Source of the DNA: Bacteroidales bacterium
GTDB taxonomy: Bacteria; Bacteroidota; Bacteroidia; Bacteroidales; JAIOZK01
NCBI GenBank assembly: GCA_021738625.1
Contig: JAIPBS010000008.1
Span: forward strand, 47,258 to 111,257
Reading direction: 5' to 3'
DNA length: 64,000 nt
Each line of letters starts with the position of its first letter. Within the stretch, counting starts at the first letter, position 1. The position numbers and the translations under genes were made by a program. The notes below the pieces were generated by a model. That model searched no databases. It saw only the letters and a program-made list of their open reading frames with translations, and was not told the origin of the DNA. This document shows positions 40,843 to 49,446 of the stretch, piece after piece.

Positions 40843-41932
40843 AAACATGTTTTTGTCACTCTCTCTGTTGCTTATTGTCGTGACATGCAAGTCGCAGAAG
40901 GATAAAGCTGAATTATTGGATAAAATCAAGCTGCCCGTCGGATTTCACATCGAGATTTATGCTGATGATGTGCCCAACGCCCGGGGCATGGACCTGGCGG
41001 AAGACGGCACCCTCTTTGTCGGTTCCCGCGACAAAGGAACAGTTTATGCCGTCACCCCATCCCGTAATGTTTTGGTTATTGATGAAGGGCTGAATATGCC
41101 TGCAGGCCTCGATTACTATAAAGGCGACCTGTATGTTTCTTCCTTATCTGAAATTCTGAAATATCCAAACATCCTGAACAAACTTGCCGACCCGCCTGAA
41201 GCAGAACTGGTATACGGCGATTATCCCACCGACACCTGGCACGGATGGAAGTTCATCAAGTTCGGGCCGGATGGAAAACTTTACGTCCCAGTGGGGGCTC
41301 CATGCAATGTTTGCCTGGAGGAAAATCCTGTATTTGCATCCATTACAAGAATAGATCAAGATGGCAGCAATATGGAAATCGTTGCCCATGGCATAAGGAA
41401 TACGGTTGGCTTCGACTGGAACCCTGAAACAGGCGACCTGTGGTTCACCGACAACGGACGTGATTATATGGGCGACAACTTGCCGCCCGACGAACTGAAC
41501 AGGCTTACAGAAACCGGACAACACTTCGGCTTTCCCTTCGTGCATGGAAATGATATACATGATCTGGAATTCTGGGATCAGCGTCCCGAGAACTTTTCCT
41601 GGATAAAACCTCAGGTAAATCTAAAAGCACATGTAGCTGCTTTGGGCATGCGTTTTTACACAGCAACTTTATTTCCCGAAAAATACCGGGGAGGAATATT
41701 TTTTGCCGAACATGGCTCCTGGAACCGTTCGAGTAAGATCGGTTACCGTGTGATGTTTGTTCCGGTTGAGAACAATCAGGCCCAGGGGCTGGAAGTATTT
41801 GCCTCGGGATGGCTGCAGGGCGAAGAAGCCTGGGGACGACCGGTGGATGTGGTAGTAATGCCCGACGGATCGCTACTGGTTTCTGACGATATGGACGGAA
41901 CGATCTACCGTATCTATACTAAATCTTATTAA
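40835..41932 (+). CDS. Exported PQQ-type sugar dehydrogenase-like beta-propeller protein
   Basis: 365 residues with a signal peptide; a Cys after VVT near residue 18 may be lipidated, although Thr before Cys is unusual. The mature protein has the soluble glucose/sorbosone dehydrogenase propeller: LPVGFHIEIYADDVPNARGMDLAEDGTLFVGSR, HGWKFIKFGPDGKLYVPVGAPCNVC, IARGIRNTVGFDW-type block (HGIRNTVGFDWNPETGDLWFTDNGRD), EHGSWNRSSKIGYRV and GRPVDVVVMPDGSLLVSDD. Relatives oxidise aldoses with PQQ in the periplasm; whether PQQ is made here is unknown. The last residues YTKSY and the stop codon are encoded by repeat R1 copy E, so the natural C-terminus has probably been replaced. Confidence 0.85.
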   Translation: MNKNMFLSLSLLLIVVTCKSQKDKAELLDKIKLPVGFHIEIYADDVPNARGMDLAEDGTLFVGSRDKGTVYAVTPSRNVLVIDEGLNMPAGLDYYKGDLYVSSLSEILKYPNILNKLADPPEAELVYGDYPTDTWHGWKFIKFGPDGKLYVPVGAPCNVCLEENPVFASITRIDQDGSNMEIVAHGIRNTVGFDWNPETGDLWFTDNGRDYMGDNLPPDELNRLTETGQHFGFPFVHGNDIHDLEFWDQRPENFSWIKPQVNLKAHVAALGMRFYTATLFPEKYRGGIFFAEHGSWNRSSKIGYRVMFVPVENNQAQGLEVFASGWLQGEEAWGRPVDVVVMPDGSLLVSDDMDGTIYRIYTKSY

Positions 41933-42017
41933 AAATGCAAAACATTTTTCTGTTAGATTCAGTTATACCGATTGGAGCAAAAGGTCAATCATTGCAAAGC
42001 TGTTCCGAATCGGTATA
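41915..42017 (-). repeat. Repeat R1, copy E (overlaps gene end)
   Basis: Inverted orientation, like copy C. Its left edge (ATACTAAATCTTATTAAAAA) lies inside the preceding coding frame and provides the TAA stop at 41930-41932. The right edge, CCGAATCGGTATA, is about 50 bases before the next gene start at 42068. Confidence 0.88.
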
Positions 42018-42067
42018 TTACGGAAATGATTAAACTTTGTATCATTTGATTTGTTAATGAATGCATA

Positions 42068-44122
42068 ATGGCAAAGCGGCAGAACCGAATGGAAGAAATC
42101 CTTCGCCTCATACATAACAATCCCAGCACACCAAACCCGGAGCTGTTGGTCAGGCTTGTGGAAGAAATCAGGCCTGTGCACCCGAAACAGGTGAAAACTG
42201 CAACACAGAAATTCAGGAAATTCAACACCTTGCTGCAAACCAATCCGGAATTCATTGAATCTTTCTCTGTATTTATCAAGGCCATTTACAGCAAATATGA
42301 TACGGTCCATCTTTTTGTCGAAACAGGCATCATGTCACTAAAAGGTTTCACCTTTGAGTTGTACAATAAGATCAAACATCGGATACTCCCTACGGTTGAA
42401 GGAGAAGACGACATTCGCCGGCTGATCAACAAGATTTTTTACAAACCAACAGATTATATCTGGCTGAATGAATTACCCGATGAACTGTGGGAAGAAATGA
42501 TCAGCAAGCTGGGATTGTTAAGCCATTTCAAAAAACAGAATAAGGAAGACGAGAATTTCAATAGACTGATCAGCTCCATTCAGATCCTGTCGCACAGAAT
42601 TTCAGCCCTTGGAACCGAATCGGAGATCACCAACAAAATGCCCCAGCTGGATGAGATAAATTCTCCCTTCCTGCAACAAAACAAAGAAGTTACCTTTTAC
42701 CTCGACAGGTTCACGGAAAGCACGGATATCAACAATGAAGATTACAAGCATATTCTGGTCATCCTTAGCCAGTGTGAAGAAAATCTGCAACAGCTCAGGC
42801 GCAACAAGCATAAATACGGTACAAGTCTGCGTATCACATTCCTTATCAGAAGATTGCATCAGCAAATCGAAAGATTGAAAACCCTGCTTATGCTGATCCA
42901 CCAAAAAGATACTCAGCGATTTTGCAAAACAACCGTTGCCTTGTTTAAGTATCTTGTAAAATCTGAAAACCAGAAAAACAGCATAAAACGACATCTGAAA
43001 GAGAACGTTGATCTTCTTGCTTACCAGGTGGTGGAGCATGCCGCCCGTACCGGTATTGCATATATTGCAAGAGGCAGAAAGGAATTCTGGAAATTTTTCA
43101 TTAAGAGCCTAAAGGGCGGAGTGATCGTTGCCTTTTTTGCCATAACAAAGATATTGCTAAGTCGCCTGGAACTTTCTCATTTCGGCTATGCCTTCATTCA
43201 AAGTTTGAATTATACGATGGCATTCCTTATGATTTATTTTACCCGTTCGATCCTGGCCACCACCCAGCCGGCCATGACCGCCTCCACCATCGTTGGTAGC
43301 CTGGAGAAAAAAAAGGACGAAACCAATGTCATCGCCATGAAGCGCCTGGCATATATGATCGTAAGGGTAAACAGAAGCCAGTTTATTTCTTTTGTCGGCA
43401 ATCTGCTTGCTGCGCTCCCCTTTGCCATTTTGTTCAGTTGGTTATTCAGCCTGGTTTTCTCGGAAAAACTTGCAGGCCTCTACAAATCGACTCAAATGCT
43501 CGATGATCTGCATCCGCTCACCAGCGGTTCATTCATCTATGCAGCAATCGCGGGAATTGCATTGTTTCTGGCAGGCCTGGCATCGGGCTATTACGATAAC
43601 CGGGTGAGATACGGTGAAATCCCCAGAAGGATTGCTGAAAACAGAAGGTTGAAAAAGCTTTTGGGCCAGGAACGGGTCGATAAATTAAGCACCTACCTTG
43701 GAATGAACCTGGGAAACATTTCAGGTTATATCGCACTGGGCGTTATGTTTGGCTCACTTTCAACCATCGGGGAAATATTCGGCATCCCCCTGGAATTTAG
43801 GCACATCACCTTTTCAGCTGCCAATTTGGGTATCTCCTTATACGATCTGAACTTTGACCTGGCCTTCAGAGTAATTTACCCGTTGATCATCACCCTGATG
43901 GGTATCGGATTCATCAATTTTATCGTGAGTTTTACATTGGCTCTCACCGTGGCGATCAAATCACGCGGGATCACTTTTCGGCAATCCGGTAAGCTTTTCG
44001 GCCTTTTGGTTAACATCTTTAAAAAATACCCCATGGATTATTTCTTTGCTCCACCCGGTGAAAGGCCTGAAGAGAAAGCATTAAAGAAAAAGATAAACCA
44101 TAAGAACAATAAAAATCTTTAA
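42068..44122 (+). CDS. Multi-pass membrane protein of the 'site-specific recombinase' (Gcr, PF10136-type) family
   Basis: 684 residues. The N-terminal 340 residues are soluble and helical (ILRLIHNNPSTPNPELLVRLVEEIRPVHP, then LLSHFKKQNKEDENFNRLISSIQILSHRI). From residue 350 on there are about seven hydrophobic helices, including FIKSLKGGVIVAFFAITKILL, LNYTMAFLMIYFTRSILATTQPAMTASTI and IYPLIITLMGIGFINFIVSFTLALTVAI. The family was once named site-specific recombinase, but no Ser- or Tyr-recombinase motif exists here and the protein is clearly membrane-bound. Real function is unknown. The motif TQPAMTASTIVGSLE is well conserved as I recall it. The gene is monocistronic, between repeat R1 copy E and a lipoprotein gene 51 bases downstream. 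Confidence 0.82.
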   Translation: MAKRQNRMEEILRLIHNNPSTPNPELLVRLVEEIRPVHPKQVKTATQKFRKFNTLLQTNPEFIESFSVFIKAIYSKYDTVHLFVETGIMSLKGFTFELYNKIKHRILPTVEGEDDIRRLINKIFYKPTDYIWLNELPDELWEEMISKLGLLSHFKKQNKEDENFNRLISSIQILSHRISALGTESEITNKMPQLDEINSPFLQQNKEVTFYLDRFTESTDINNEDYKHILVILSQCEENLQQLRRNKHKYGTSLRITFLIRRLHQQIERLKTLLMLIHQKDTQRFCKTTVALFKYLVKSENQKNSIKRHLKENVDLLAYQVVEHAARTGIAYIARGRKEFWKFFIKSLKGGVIVAFFAITKILLSRLELSHFGYAFIQSLNYTMAFLMIYFTRSILATTQPAMTASTIVGSLEKKKDETNVIAMKRLAYMIVRVNRSQFISFVGNLLAALPFAILFSWLFSLVFSEKLAGLYKSTQMLDDLHPLTSGSFIYAAIAGIALFLAGLASGYYDNRVRYGEIPRRIAENRRLKKLLGQERVDKLSTYLGMNLGNISGYIALGVMFGSLSTIGEIFGIPLEFRHITFSAANLGISLYDLNFDLAFRVIYPLIITLMGIGFINFIVSFTLALTVAIKSRGITFRQSGKLFGLLVNIFKKYPMDYFFAPPGERPEEKALKKKINHKNNKNL

Positions 44123-44173
44123 AGCACTCAACTTTTGTATGTTTCAATTGTATAATGCAAAAACTAAACAATT

Positions 44174-45277
44174 ATGAAAAAAACACTTATTCTCGCATTT
44201 GCACTGACTTTTTTTGTGGGGGCATGTGGCAGCCAGCCCAAAAACAATAAAAAAGGAGAACATCAGACATCTTCCGACAGCCTGCTGTATCCGAAAGAAA
44301 AACATCTCAAGAATATCCGTCAGCTCACTTTCGGAGGTGACAATGCAGAGGCCTATTTCAGCTTCAACGATAAGATGATCGTTTTTCAATCCAACAATCC
44401 GGATTGGGGACTTGAATGCGACCAGATTTTTTACACCACCCTTGCAGAGGCAAACATGGGAGAGGAAAAACCACAAATGCTAAGTACCGGTATGGGACGC
44501 ACAACCTGTTCCTACTTTATGCCGGGCGATACCACCATTGTTTATGCCTCAACGCATACCGGCGATCCCGAATGCCCACCCGTACCCGAGCGAAGAGAAG
44601 ACGGTAAATATGTCTGGCCCATTTATTCGGATTATGACATTTTCGTGGCTGACCTGGAAGGCAATATGGTTGACACCCTGGTGGCCCAAGCCGGTTATGA
44701 CGCCGAAGCCACCGTTTCACCGAATGGAGATAAAATCGTATTCACTTCCGACCGTTCAGGCGACCTGGAGCTTTATACCATGGATATCAACGGAACCAAT
44801 GTAAAACAGATAACCCATGAACTTGGATACGATGGCGGAGCTTTTTTTTCACCCGACGGTTCAAAGCTTGTATTTCGTTCTTCCAGACCAAAGACGGATG
44901 AAGATATCGGGGTTTATAAAGAGCTTCTCGAGCAAGGGCTGGTCATGCCCTCCGAAATGGAAATATATATTTGTAATGTGGACGGAAGCGAACTTACCCA
45001 GGTAACCGATCTGGGCAAGGCCAACTGGGCGCCATTTTTCCATCCTTCAGGGGAAAAGATCATATTCAGCTCAAATCATGCTTCAAAAGGTGGATTCCAA
45101 TTCAACCTTTATATGGTTGAACTGGACGGTAGCAGACTGGAGCAAATCACATACGATCCTGTATTCGACGCATTCCCAATGTTTTCCTTTGATGGCAAGA
45201 AACTTATTTTCTCCTCAAACAGAAACAACAAGGGCACCTACGACACGAATATTTTTATTGCCGACTGGGTAGATTAA
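44174..45277 (+). CDS. TolB-like beta-propeller lipoprotein (PD40 repeats)
   Basis: 367 residues, lipobox FVGAC (Cys near 18). The protein has six PD40/WD40-like repeats, such as EATVSPNGDKIVFTSDRSGDLELYTMDINGTNVKQITHE and APFFHPSGEKIIFSSNHASKGGFQFNLYMVELDGSRLEQIT. The pattern S-P-D/N-G-K-I-x-F-x-S is that of the TolB C-terminal propeller, but the N-terminal TolB domain is missing and no Tol genes are near. Relatives act as periplasmic scaffold or are attached to peptidases. Two Cys in LECDQ and TTCSY, and a Cys before PPVPERREDGKYVWP, may form disulfides. Role unknown. Confidence 0.85.
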   Translation: MKKTLILAFALTFFVGACGSQPKNNKKGEHQTSSDSLLYPKEKHLKNIRQLTFGGDNAEAYFSFNDKMIVFQSNNPDWGLECDQIFYTTLAEANMGEEKPQMLSTGMGRTTCSYFMPGDTTIVYASTHTGDPECPPVPERREDGKYVWPIYSDYDIFVADLEGNMVDTLVAQAGYDAEATVSPNGDKIVFTSDRSGDLELYTMDINGTNVKQITHELGYDGGAFFSPDGSKLVFRSSRPKTDEDIGVYKELLEQGLVMPSEMEIYICNVDGSELTQVTDLGKANWAPFFHPSGEKIIFSSNHASKGGFQFNLYMVELDGSRLEQITYDPVFDAFPMFSFDGKKLIFSSNRNNKGTYDTNIFIADWVD

Positions 45278-45290
45278 TTTATTAATTTTG
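45258..45290 (+). promoter_or_regulatory. Candidate promoter for the histidine kinase
   Basis: TAATTTTG at 45283-45290 is a full match to TAnnTTTG; TTG at 45258-45260 is 22 bases upstream, slightly long. The expected start of the transcript near 45297 leaves about 58 bases before the non-ATG start at 45355. Confidence 0.4.
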
Positions 45291-45354
45291 AGGCCATAGT
45301 TGTGATTAAGGTTTATTAACATCTGATTATGAAATAATCTTTACCCAGAAAAGG

Positions 45355-48300
45355 TTGTTTTATAGAATATTTAAGTTGAGCTCAATAAGGAATTACCGGC
45401 ATCTTTGGTTAATTACCATACTTATTCTGCGCACAGCATTCCCTTATGCTTTGCAATCCCAGGAATACCATACCCGCCAGTACACCGAAGCCGACGGTCT
45501 TGCCAGTTCATCAGTGTTCCAGATAAGCCAGGACAAGAACGGATTGATGTGGTTTGCCACCAGAAATGGCATTTGCAATTACGACGGCATCCGCTGGAAA
45601 ATATTCGATCAGGAGGATGGCTTGCCTAAAAACCATTATGAAGATATTTTTGTTGATGAAAAAGGTGTTCTCTGGACATTCCCGATTGATGAGCCACTCA
45701 GCTTATTTGCCTATGAGCACGGCAGCTGGTCGAAGCGATATAGCATCGATGGTTTGTATTTAAAATCCCCGGTTACGGCATTTTTCGTTGAATACCAAAA
45801 TGATCAGCCTTTTATCATGCTGGCTACCGGTAACGGATTGCTTGTATTTGAGAAGGGCCGATGGCAAAGGTATGATAAAAGACAGGGGTTGCCTGATAGC
45901 AAGATCAACGGTGCTGTGCTTGTAGATGATCAGATATGGGTTGCAACCGATGGAGGTCTGTCGGCCATCAGGGGCGATTCGGTGATCAACGACCTGGCAG
46001 GACGGTTCGATCTCCCTTCCAAAAAACTAACCGGCATTGCAAAAGACAGCCAAAATAATGAATTGCGGATTTATGTATCAGGTGTTAACTGGCTGGGATA
46101 TATACATGAGGGGGAATTCCATCTGCTTACTACCGATTTCTCAACCATGCTTGATAATAAATACAGGCATATCTTTATCATTCCTCATGCTGACAAAGGT
46201 ATTTATTTCGGAAATCCTTTTTATCTGTATTATTATAATTATTTAGAGGATGAAGTTGAACGCATTGGCCTGAAAAGCGGACTGATCTCAGAAGGGGCCA
46301 CCGATGTGCTTATCGACAGGGAAGGCGTCATCTGGATTTCAGGATTCAGGGGAGTCTCCAAGATCCCCTCCATGTTTATTTCTGTGATCGGCAAAAATGC
46401 AGGTCTTTATGAAGATGAGGTTACCTGCATCCTGCAACTCGATCAGGATGAAATCGTATTTGCCCATCAGGGGGCACTCACTTTTTATAAAGACGGGCGA
46501 TTCGAATCGTTTGAATTGCTGAACAACCTTCAATCGGTGATCCAGGAAAGCAGGGTGCAGGATCTGGATAAAGATGCCAATGGGAACATCTGGGCAGCTG
46601 TTTCCAAACAGGGCCTTGCCAGGATTGATCCGCAAAAAAATGTAAAATGGTTCGATCAAAGGCATGGGCTTGGCGAAAACATATATTCCGTACTTGTTGA
46701 TTCGAAAAACAGAATATGGGTGAGCGACGGGCGGCTGCTTGGTTTCAACGGGCGAAATTTTACTGAAGTTAAAACCAATGGGATAGCACCGGCAAGCGTC
46801 AGAAAGATATTTGAAGGGAAAAACGGCCATTTATACCTGGCTACCTATTCTATAGGAATTGTCGAGTATAACGGCAAAAGTTTCCAAACATACAAATGCA
46901 AAGAGCATATTAACTGCAATAACAATATTTTTGCCTTTTATGAGGATTCCAAAGGCCGCAAATGGGTAGGAGGTTTGAATGGTCTTTACCTGATAACAGG
47001 CGACTCGTTGGAATCTGCCTCGAATGCCGGAATTCAGCTGAACAGATCTATTTACATGATACTGGAAGACAAACAGGGAGGCATGTGGTTTGGCACAGGC
47101 AATGGAATATACAACTGGAACGGACAGCAGCTTGAACACTATACCATCAATGACGGACTTGCCGGGCAGGAAGTGAACCGCGACGCCGGGCTGGTCGGTG
47201 CATCAGGGAAAGTATGGATCGGAACCAACAAAGGCGTAACCATATTCAATCCTGCCTTCAAAAAAAACAGATCCAAAATCCCTCCACCAAAAGTTGACCT
47301 GCTACATGTTATTATTGGCAATGATACCCTTGATCCTTACAATGAAATTAAACTGTCGTCCAGAGAAGATGACTTGCTTTTTATTTTTAGGGGAATATCC
47401 TTCCTTGACGAAAATGAAGTTTATTATAAATGCAAACTGGAGGGATACGAGGATGGGAGTTGGACCAGTTCCTTTCGTATATTCGATCAGGAATTCCGTT
47501 ACGCCAACTTGCCTGCCGGTACATACAGGTTTTGCCTTCAGGCAGCCAACAAAATGAACGTATGGAGCGAGCCCGTTTGTTCTGAAGAAATCACCATCAG
47601 TAAAGTTTTTTATATGCAATGGTGGTTCAGGACACTAATACTCCTGGTTTTTATAGCAATACTGATCCTGTCATTCCGCTTTTTTTATCAAAGAAGATAC
47701 AGCGGTCGACTTCGCCGGATCGTCAATGAGCAAACCCGCGAACTAAAAGCCTCAGAGCAAAAACTCAGGGAGCTGAATCAAACAAAAGACCGGTTTTTCT
47801 CAATCATTGCCCATGATCTGAAAAGTCCGTTCAATGCCATTCTTGGATTAAGCGAGATTATACAGGAAGAACTCGATGCACTTTCCAAAGAAGAAATAAG
47901 AAACATAGCGGAAAACCTGCATACCGCCAGCTCAAGATCGGTGAACCTGCTCGACAACCTGCTGGCCTGGGCCAGGTCGCAAAGAGGCGACATTCCCTTC
48001 CATCCCGAACATTTCGACCTGGCAGAACTGGTCCGTGAAAACATCTCCATTTTTGAAACTGCGGCCAACAAAAAGAAAATCCTTTTGATCAACCTGGTGA
48101 ACAAACGAACACCGGTTTATGCCGACAGGCAAATGGTGAGTACTATTATCCGCAATCTGATATCCAATGCCATCAAGTTTACCTATGAAAAAGGACGTAT
48201 TACCATCTATGCAAGGAACAAAGATGGTTTTATTGAAAGCTGCGTAAAAGACAACGGAAAAGGAATGGATGAGAAAACCCTGTCCAAATTATTTAAGGTG

Positions 48301-48480
48301 GATGAAAAGATGAATACCAGAGGGACCAATTCGGAAGCGGGTACCGGCCTGGGACTTGTACTTTGCAAAGATTTCACGGAAAGAAACAATGGAAGCATAC
48401 GCGCCGAGAGCCATCCCGAACAGGGCACAAAAATTTGCTTTACCCTTCCTGTGGGCGACAAAAATAAGATCAGGGAATAA
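45355..48480 (+). CDS. Two-component-propeller sensor histidine kinase
   Basis: 1041 residues. The frame is open from 45310 but holds no ATG before the conserved part, so a TTG start at 45355 (just after AAAAGG) is the best choice; a base error is possible. A signal anchor (LWLITILILRTAFPYALQSQ) leads into two seven-bladed Reg_prop propellers (ADGLASSSVFQISQDKNGLMWFATRNGICNYDG). A Y_Y_Y domain (YYKCKLEGYEDGSW ... YANLPAGTYRFCLQA), a membrane helix near residue 765 and a coiled coil follow. The kinase core has H820 in FFSIIAHDLKSPFNAILGLSE, the N box LISNAIKFT, G1 DNGKGMD and G2 GTGLGLVLCKDF. It ends there: no receiver or AraC domain, unlike hybrid two-component systems for glycans. No response regulator is adjacent. 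Confidence 0.9.
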   Translation: MFYRIFKLSSIRNYRHLWLITILILRTAFPYALQSQEYHTRQYTEADGLASSSVFQISQDKNGLMWFATRNGICNYDGIRWKIFDQEDGLPKNHYEDIFVDEKGVLWTFPIDEPLSLFAYEHGSWSKRYSIDGLYLKSPVTAFFVEYQNDQPFIMLATGNGLLVFEKGRWQRYDKRQGLPDSKINGAVLVDDQIWVATDGGLSAIRGDSVINDLAGRFDLPSKKLTGIAKDSQNNELRIYVSGVNWLGYIHEGEFHLLTTDFSTMLDNKYRHIFIIPHADKGIYFGNPFYLYYYNYLEDEVERIGLKSGLISEGATDVLIDREGVIWISGFRGVSKIPSMFISVIGKNAGLYEDEVTCILQLDQDEIVFAHQGALTFYKDGRFESFELLNNLQSVIQESRVQDLDKDANGNIWAAVSKQGLARIDPQKNVKWFDQRHGLGENIYSVLVDSKNRIWVSDGRLLGFNGRNFTEVKTNGIAPASVRKIFEGKNGHLYLATYSIGIVEYNGKSFQTYKCKEHINCNNNIFAFYEDSKGRKWVGGLNGLYLITGDSLESASNAGIQLNRSIYMILEDKQGGMWFGTGNGIYNWNGQQLEHYTINDGLAGQEVNRDAGLVGASGKVWIGTNKGVTIFNPAFKKNRSKIPPPKVDLLHVIIGNDTLDPYNEIKLSSREDDLLFIFRGISFLDENEVYYKCKLEGYEDGSWTSSFRIFDQEFRYANLPAGTYRFCLQAANKMNVWSEPVCSEEITISKVFYMQWWFRTLILLVFIAILILSFRFFYQRRYSGRLRRIVNEQTRELKASEQKLRELNQTKDRFFSIIAHDLKSPFNAILGLSEIIQEELDALSKEEIRNIAENLHTASSRSVNLLDNLLAWARSQRGDIPFHPEHFDLAELVRENISIFETAANKKKILLINLVNKRTPVYADRQMVSTIIRNLISNAIKFTYEKGRITIYARNKDGFIESCVKDNGKGMDEKTLSKLFKVDEKMNTRGTNSEAGTGLGLVLCKDFTERNNGSIRAESHPEQGTKICFTLPVGDKNKIRE

Positions 48481-48543
48481 ATCGCTTTCCGGTCCCGGAT
48501 CATTTTGCCTGTTCTTCCTCTTTTTATATCTTACAGAAAAAAA

Positions 48544-49290
48544 ATGCAAGCAATCGTAACAGGAGCCACACGCGGAATAGGAAAAGCCATCGCACTGCGT
48601 TTTGCCCGTGACGGCATGGACCTGTGCCTGATGGGACGCGACACGGAAAAACTGATCAATCTGCAAAAACAAATTGAAAAAACAGGCAGGCAATGCCGGA
48701 TGGTAAAGGCCGATTTTTTAAAACCGGATGAAACCCGGAAAGCAATTAAAGAAATCCTTTCAATTTCAAATCAATGGGATGTACTGGTAAACAATGCCGG
48801 GTTGGCCCGTAAAATCCCCTTGCTCGATCTGGAAATGGAAAACCTGGATCAAATGCTCAATGTGAACCTCAAAGCGGCCCTACTGCTGGCACAGGCTGTG
48901 GCCCCGGGCATGATCAAAAAGCGAAAGGGCAAGATCATCAACATTTCTTCGCTAGGAGCTTTTTTCGGCACCGAAGGCATGGGCGCCTATGCCCTTACCA
49001 AAGCAGGACTGAACCAGCTGACCCGCACCATGTCGGTGGAATGGGGGAAATACAACATACAGGTGAACGCCATTTGCCCGACCATCATCATGACCGACAT
49101 GGGCAAAGCCATCTGGGACCGGCCCGGGCAGGAAAAACAAAAACAAAAGATCATTGCAGGCATCCCGGCAGGAAGGTTCGGCGAACCCAAAGACGTTGCC
49201 GGACTGGCCTCCTTCCTGGCAGGCCCCGATTCGGATTATATCAATGGAGTGTGCATCCCGCTTGAGGGAGGGAAAATGAATAGGCCCTGA
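48544..49290 (+). CDS. Short-chain dehydrogenase/reductase (SDR)
   Basis: 248 residues from ATG 48544; an upstream frame start at 48505 adds 13 residues that lack family character. Classical SDR marks: NAD(P) motif TGATRGIG (residues 6-13), NNAG (83-86), catalytic S135/S136 in INISSLGAF, Y149 and K153 in YALTKAG. R-D at 32-33 after the second strand suggests NADP. The family includes 3-oxoacyl-ACP reductases and gluconate 5-dehydrogenases; the GRFGEPKDVAGLASFLAGPDSDYINGVCIPLEGG ending is common to both, so substrate is unclear. It starts 64 bases after the kinase and may share its transcript. A hairpin that could serve both strands lies between it and the convergent gpmI. Confidence 0.87.
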   Translation: MQAIVTGATRGIGKAIALRFARDGMDLCLMGRDTEKLINLQKQIEKTGRQCRMVKADFLKPDETRKAIKEILSISNQWDVLVNNAGLARKIPLLDLEMENLDQMLNVNLKAALLLAQAVAPGMIKKRKGKIINISSLGAFFGTEGMGAYALTKAGLNQLTRTMSVEWGKYNIQVNAICPTIIMTDMGKAIWDRPGQEKQKQKIIAGIPAGRFGEPKDVAGLASFLAGPDSDYINGVCIPLEGGKMNRP

Positions 49291-49351
49291 TACCTCCTCG
49301 CCTCCATTGATAATTTAAAGATGGCCCAAAATTATCGGGCAAATGGTTCGA

Positions 49352-49400
49352 TATTTAATAAACTACCCCGCCGCAGAACAGCGGGGTATTAAATGAAATA
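49352..49400. terminator. Bidirectional hairpin between SDR and gpmI
   Basis: TACCCCGC at 49364-49371 and GCGGGGTA at 49381-49388 form a perfect stem around a nine-base loop. The flanks ATATTTAATA and TTAAATGAAATAT extend the pairing and give T-rich sequence on either strand, so it may terminate both convergent genes. Confidence 0.55.
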
Positions 49401-49446
49401 TTGAAAAAGCTCCCCAAGGGGCGGGCAATGAACCCTTGTGTGTACA

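Noticed and set aside
42068..44122. Reading the 684-residue protein as a real recombinase and so as part of a mobile element
   Set aside because: No recombinase active-site motif, several membrane helices, and no ends or target repeats of an integrated element; R1 copy E next to it overlaps another gene and is not its border.
45405..45629. Alternative frames inside the kinase N-terminal region that do have better start codons
   Set aside because: The propeller consensus is continuous in the frame from 45310 to 48480, so the lack of ATG is an oddity of that gene and does not favour the other frames.
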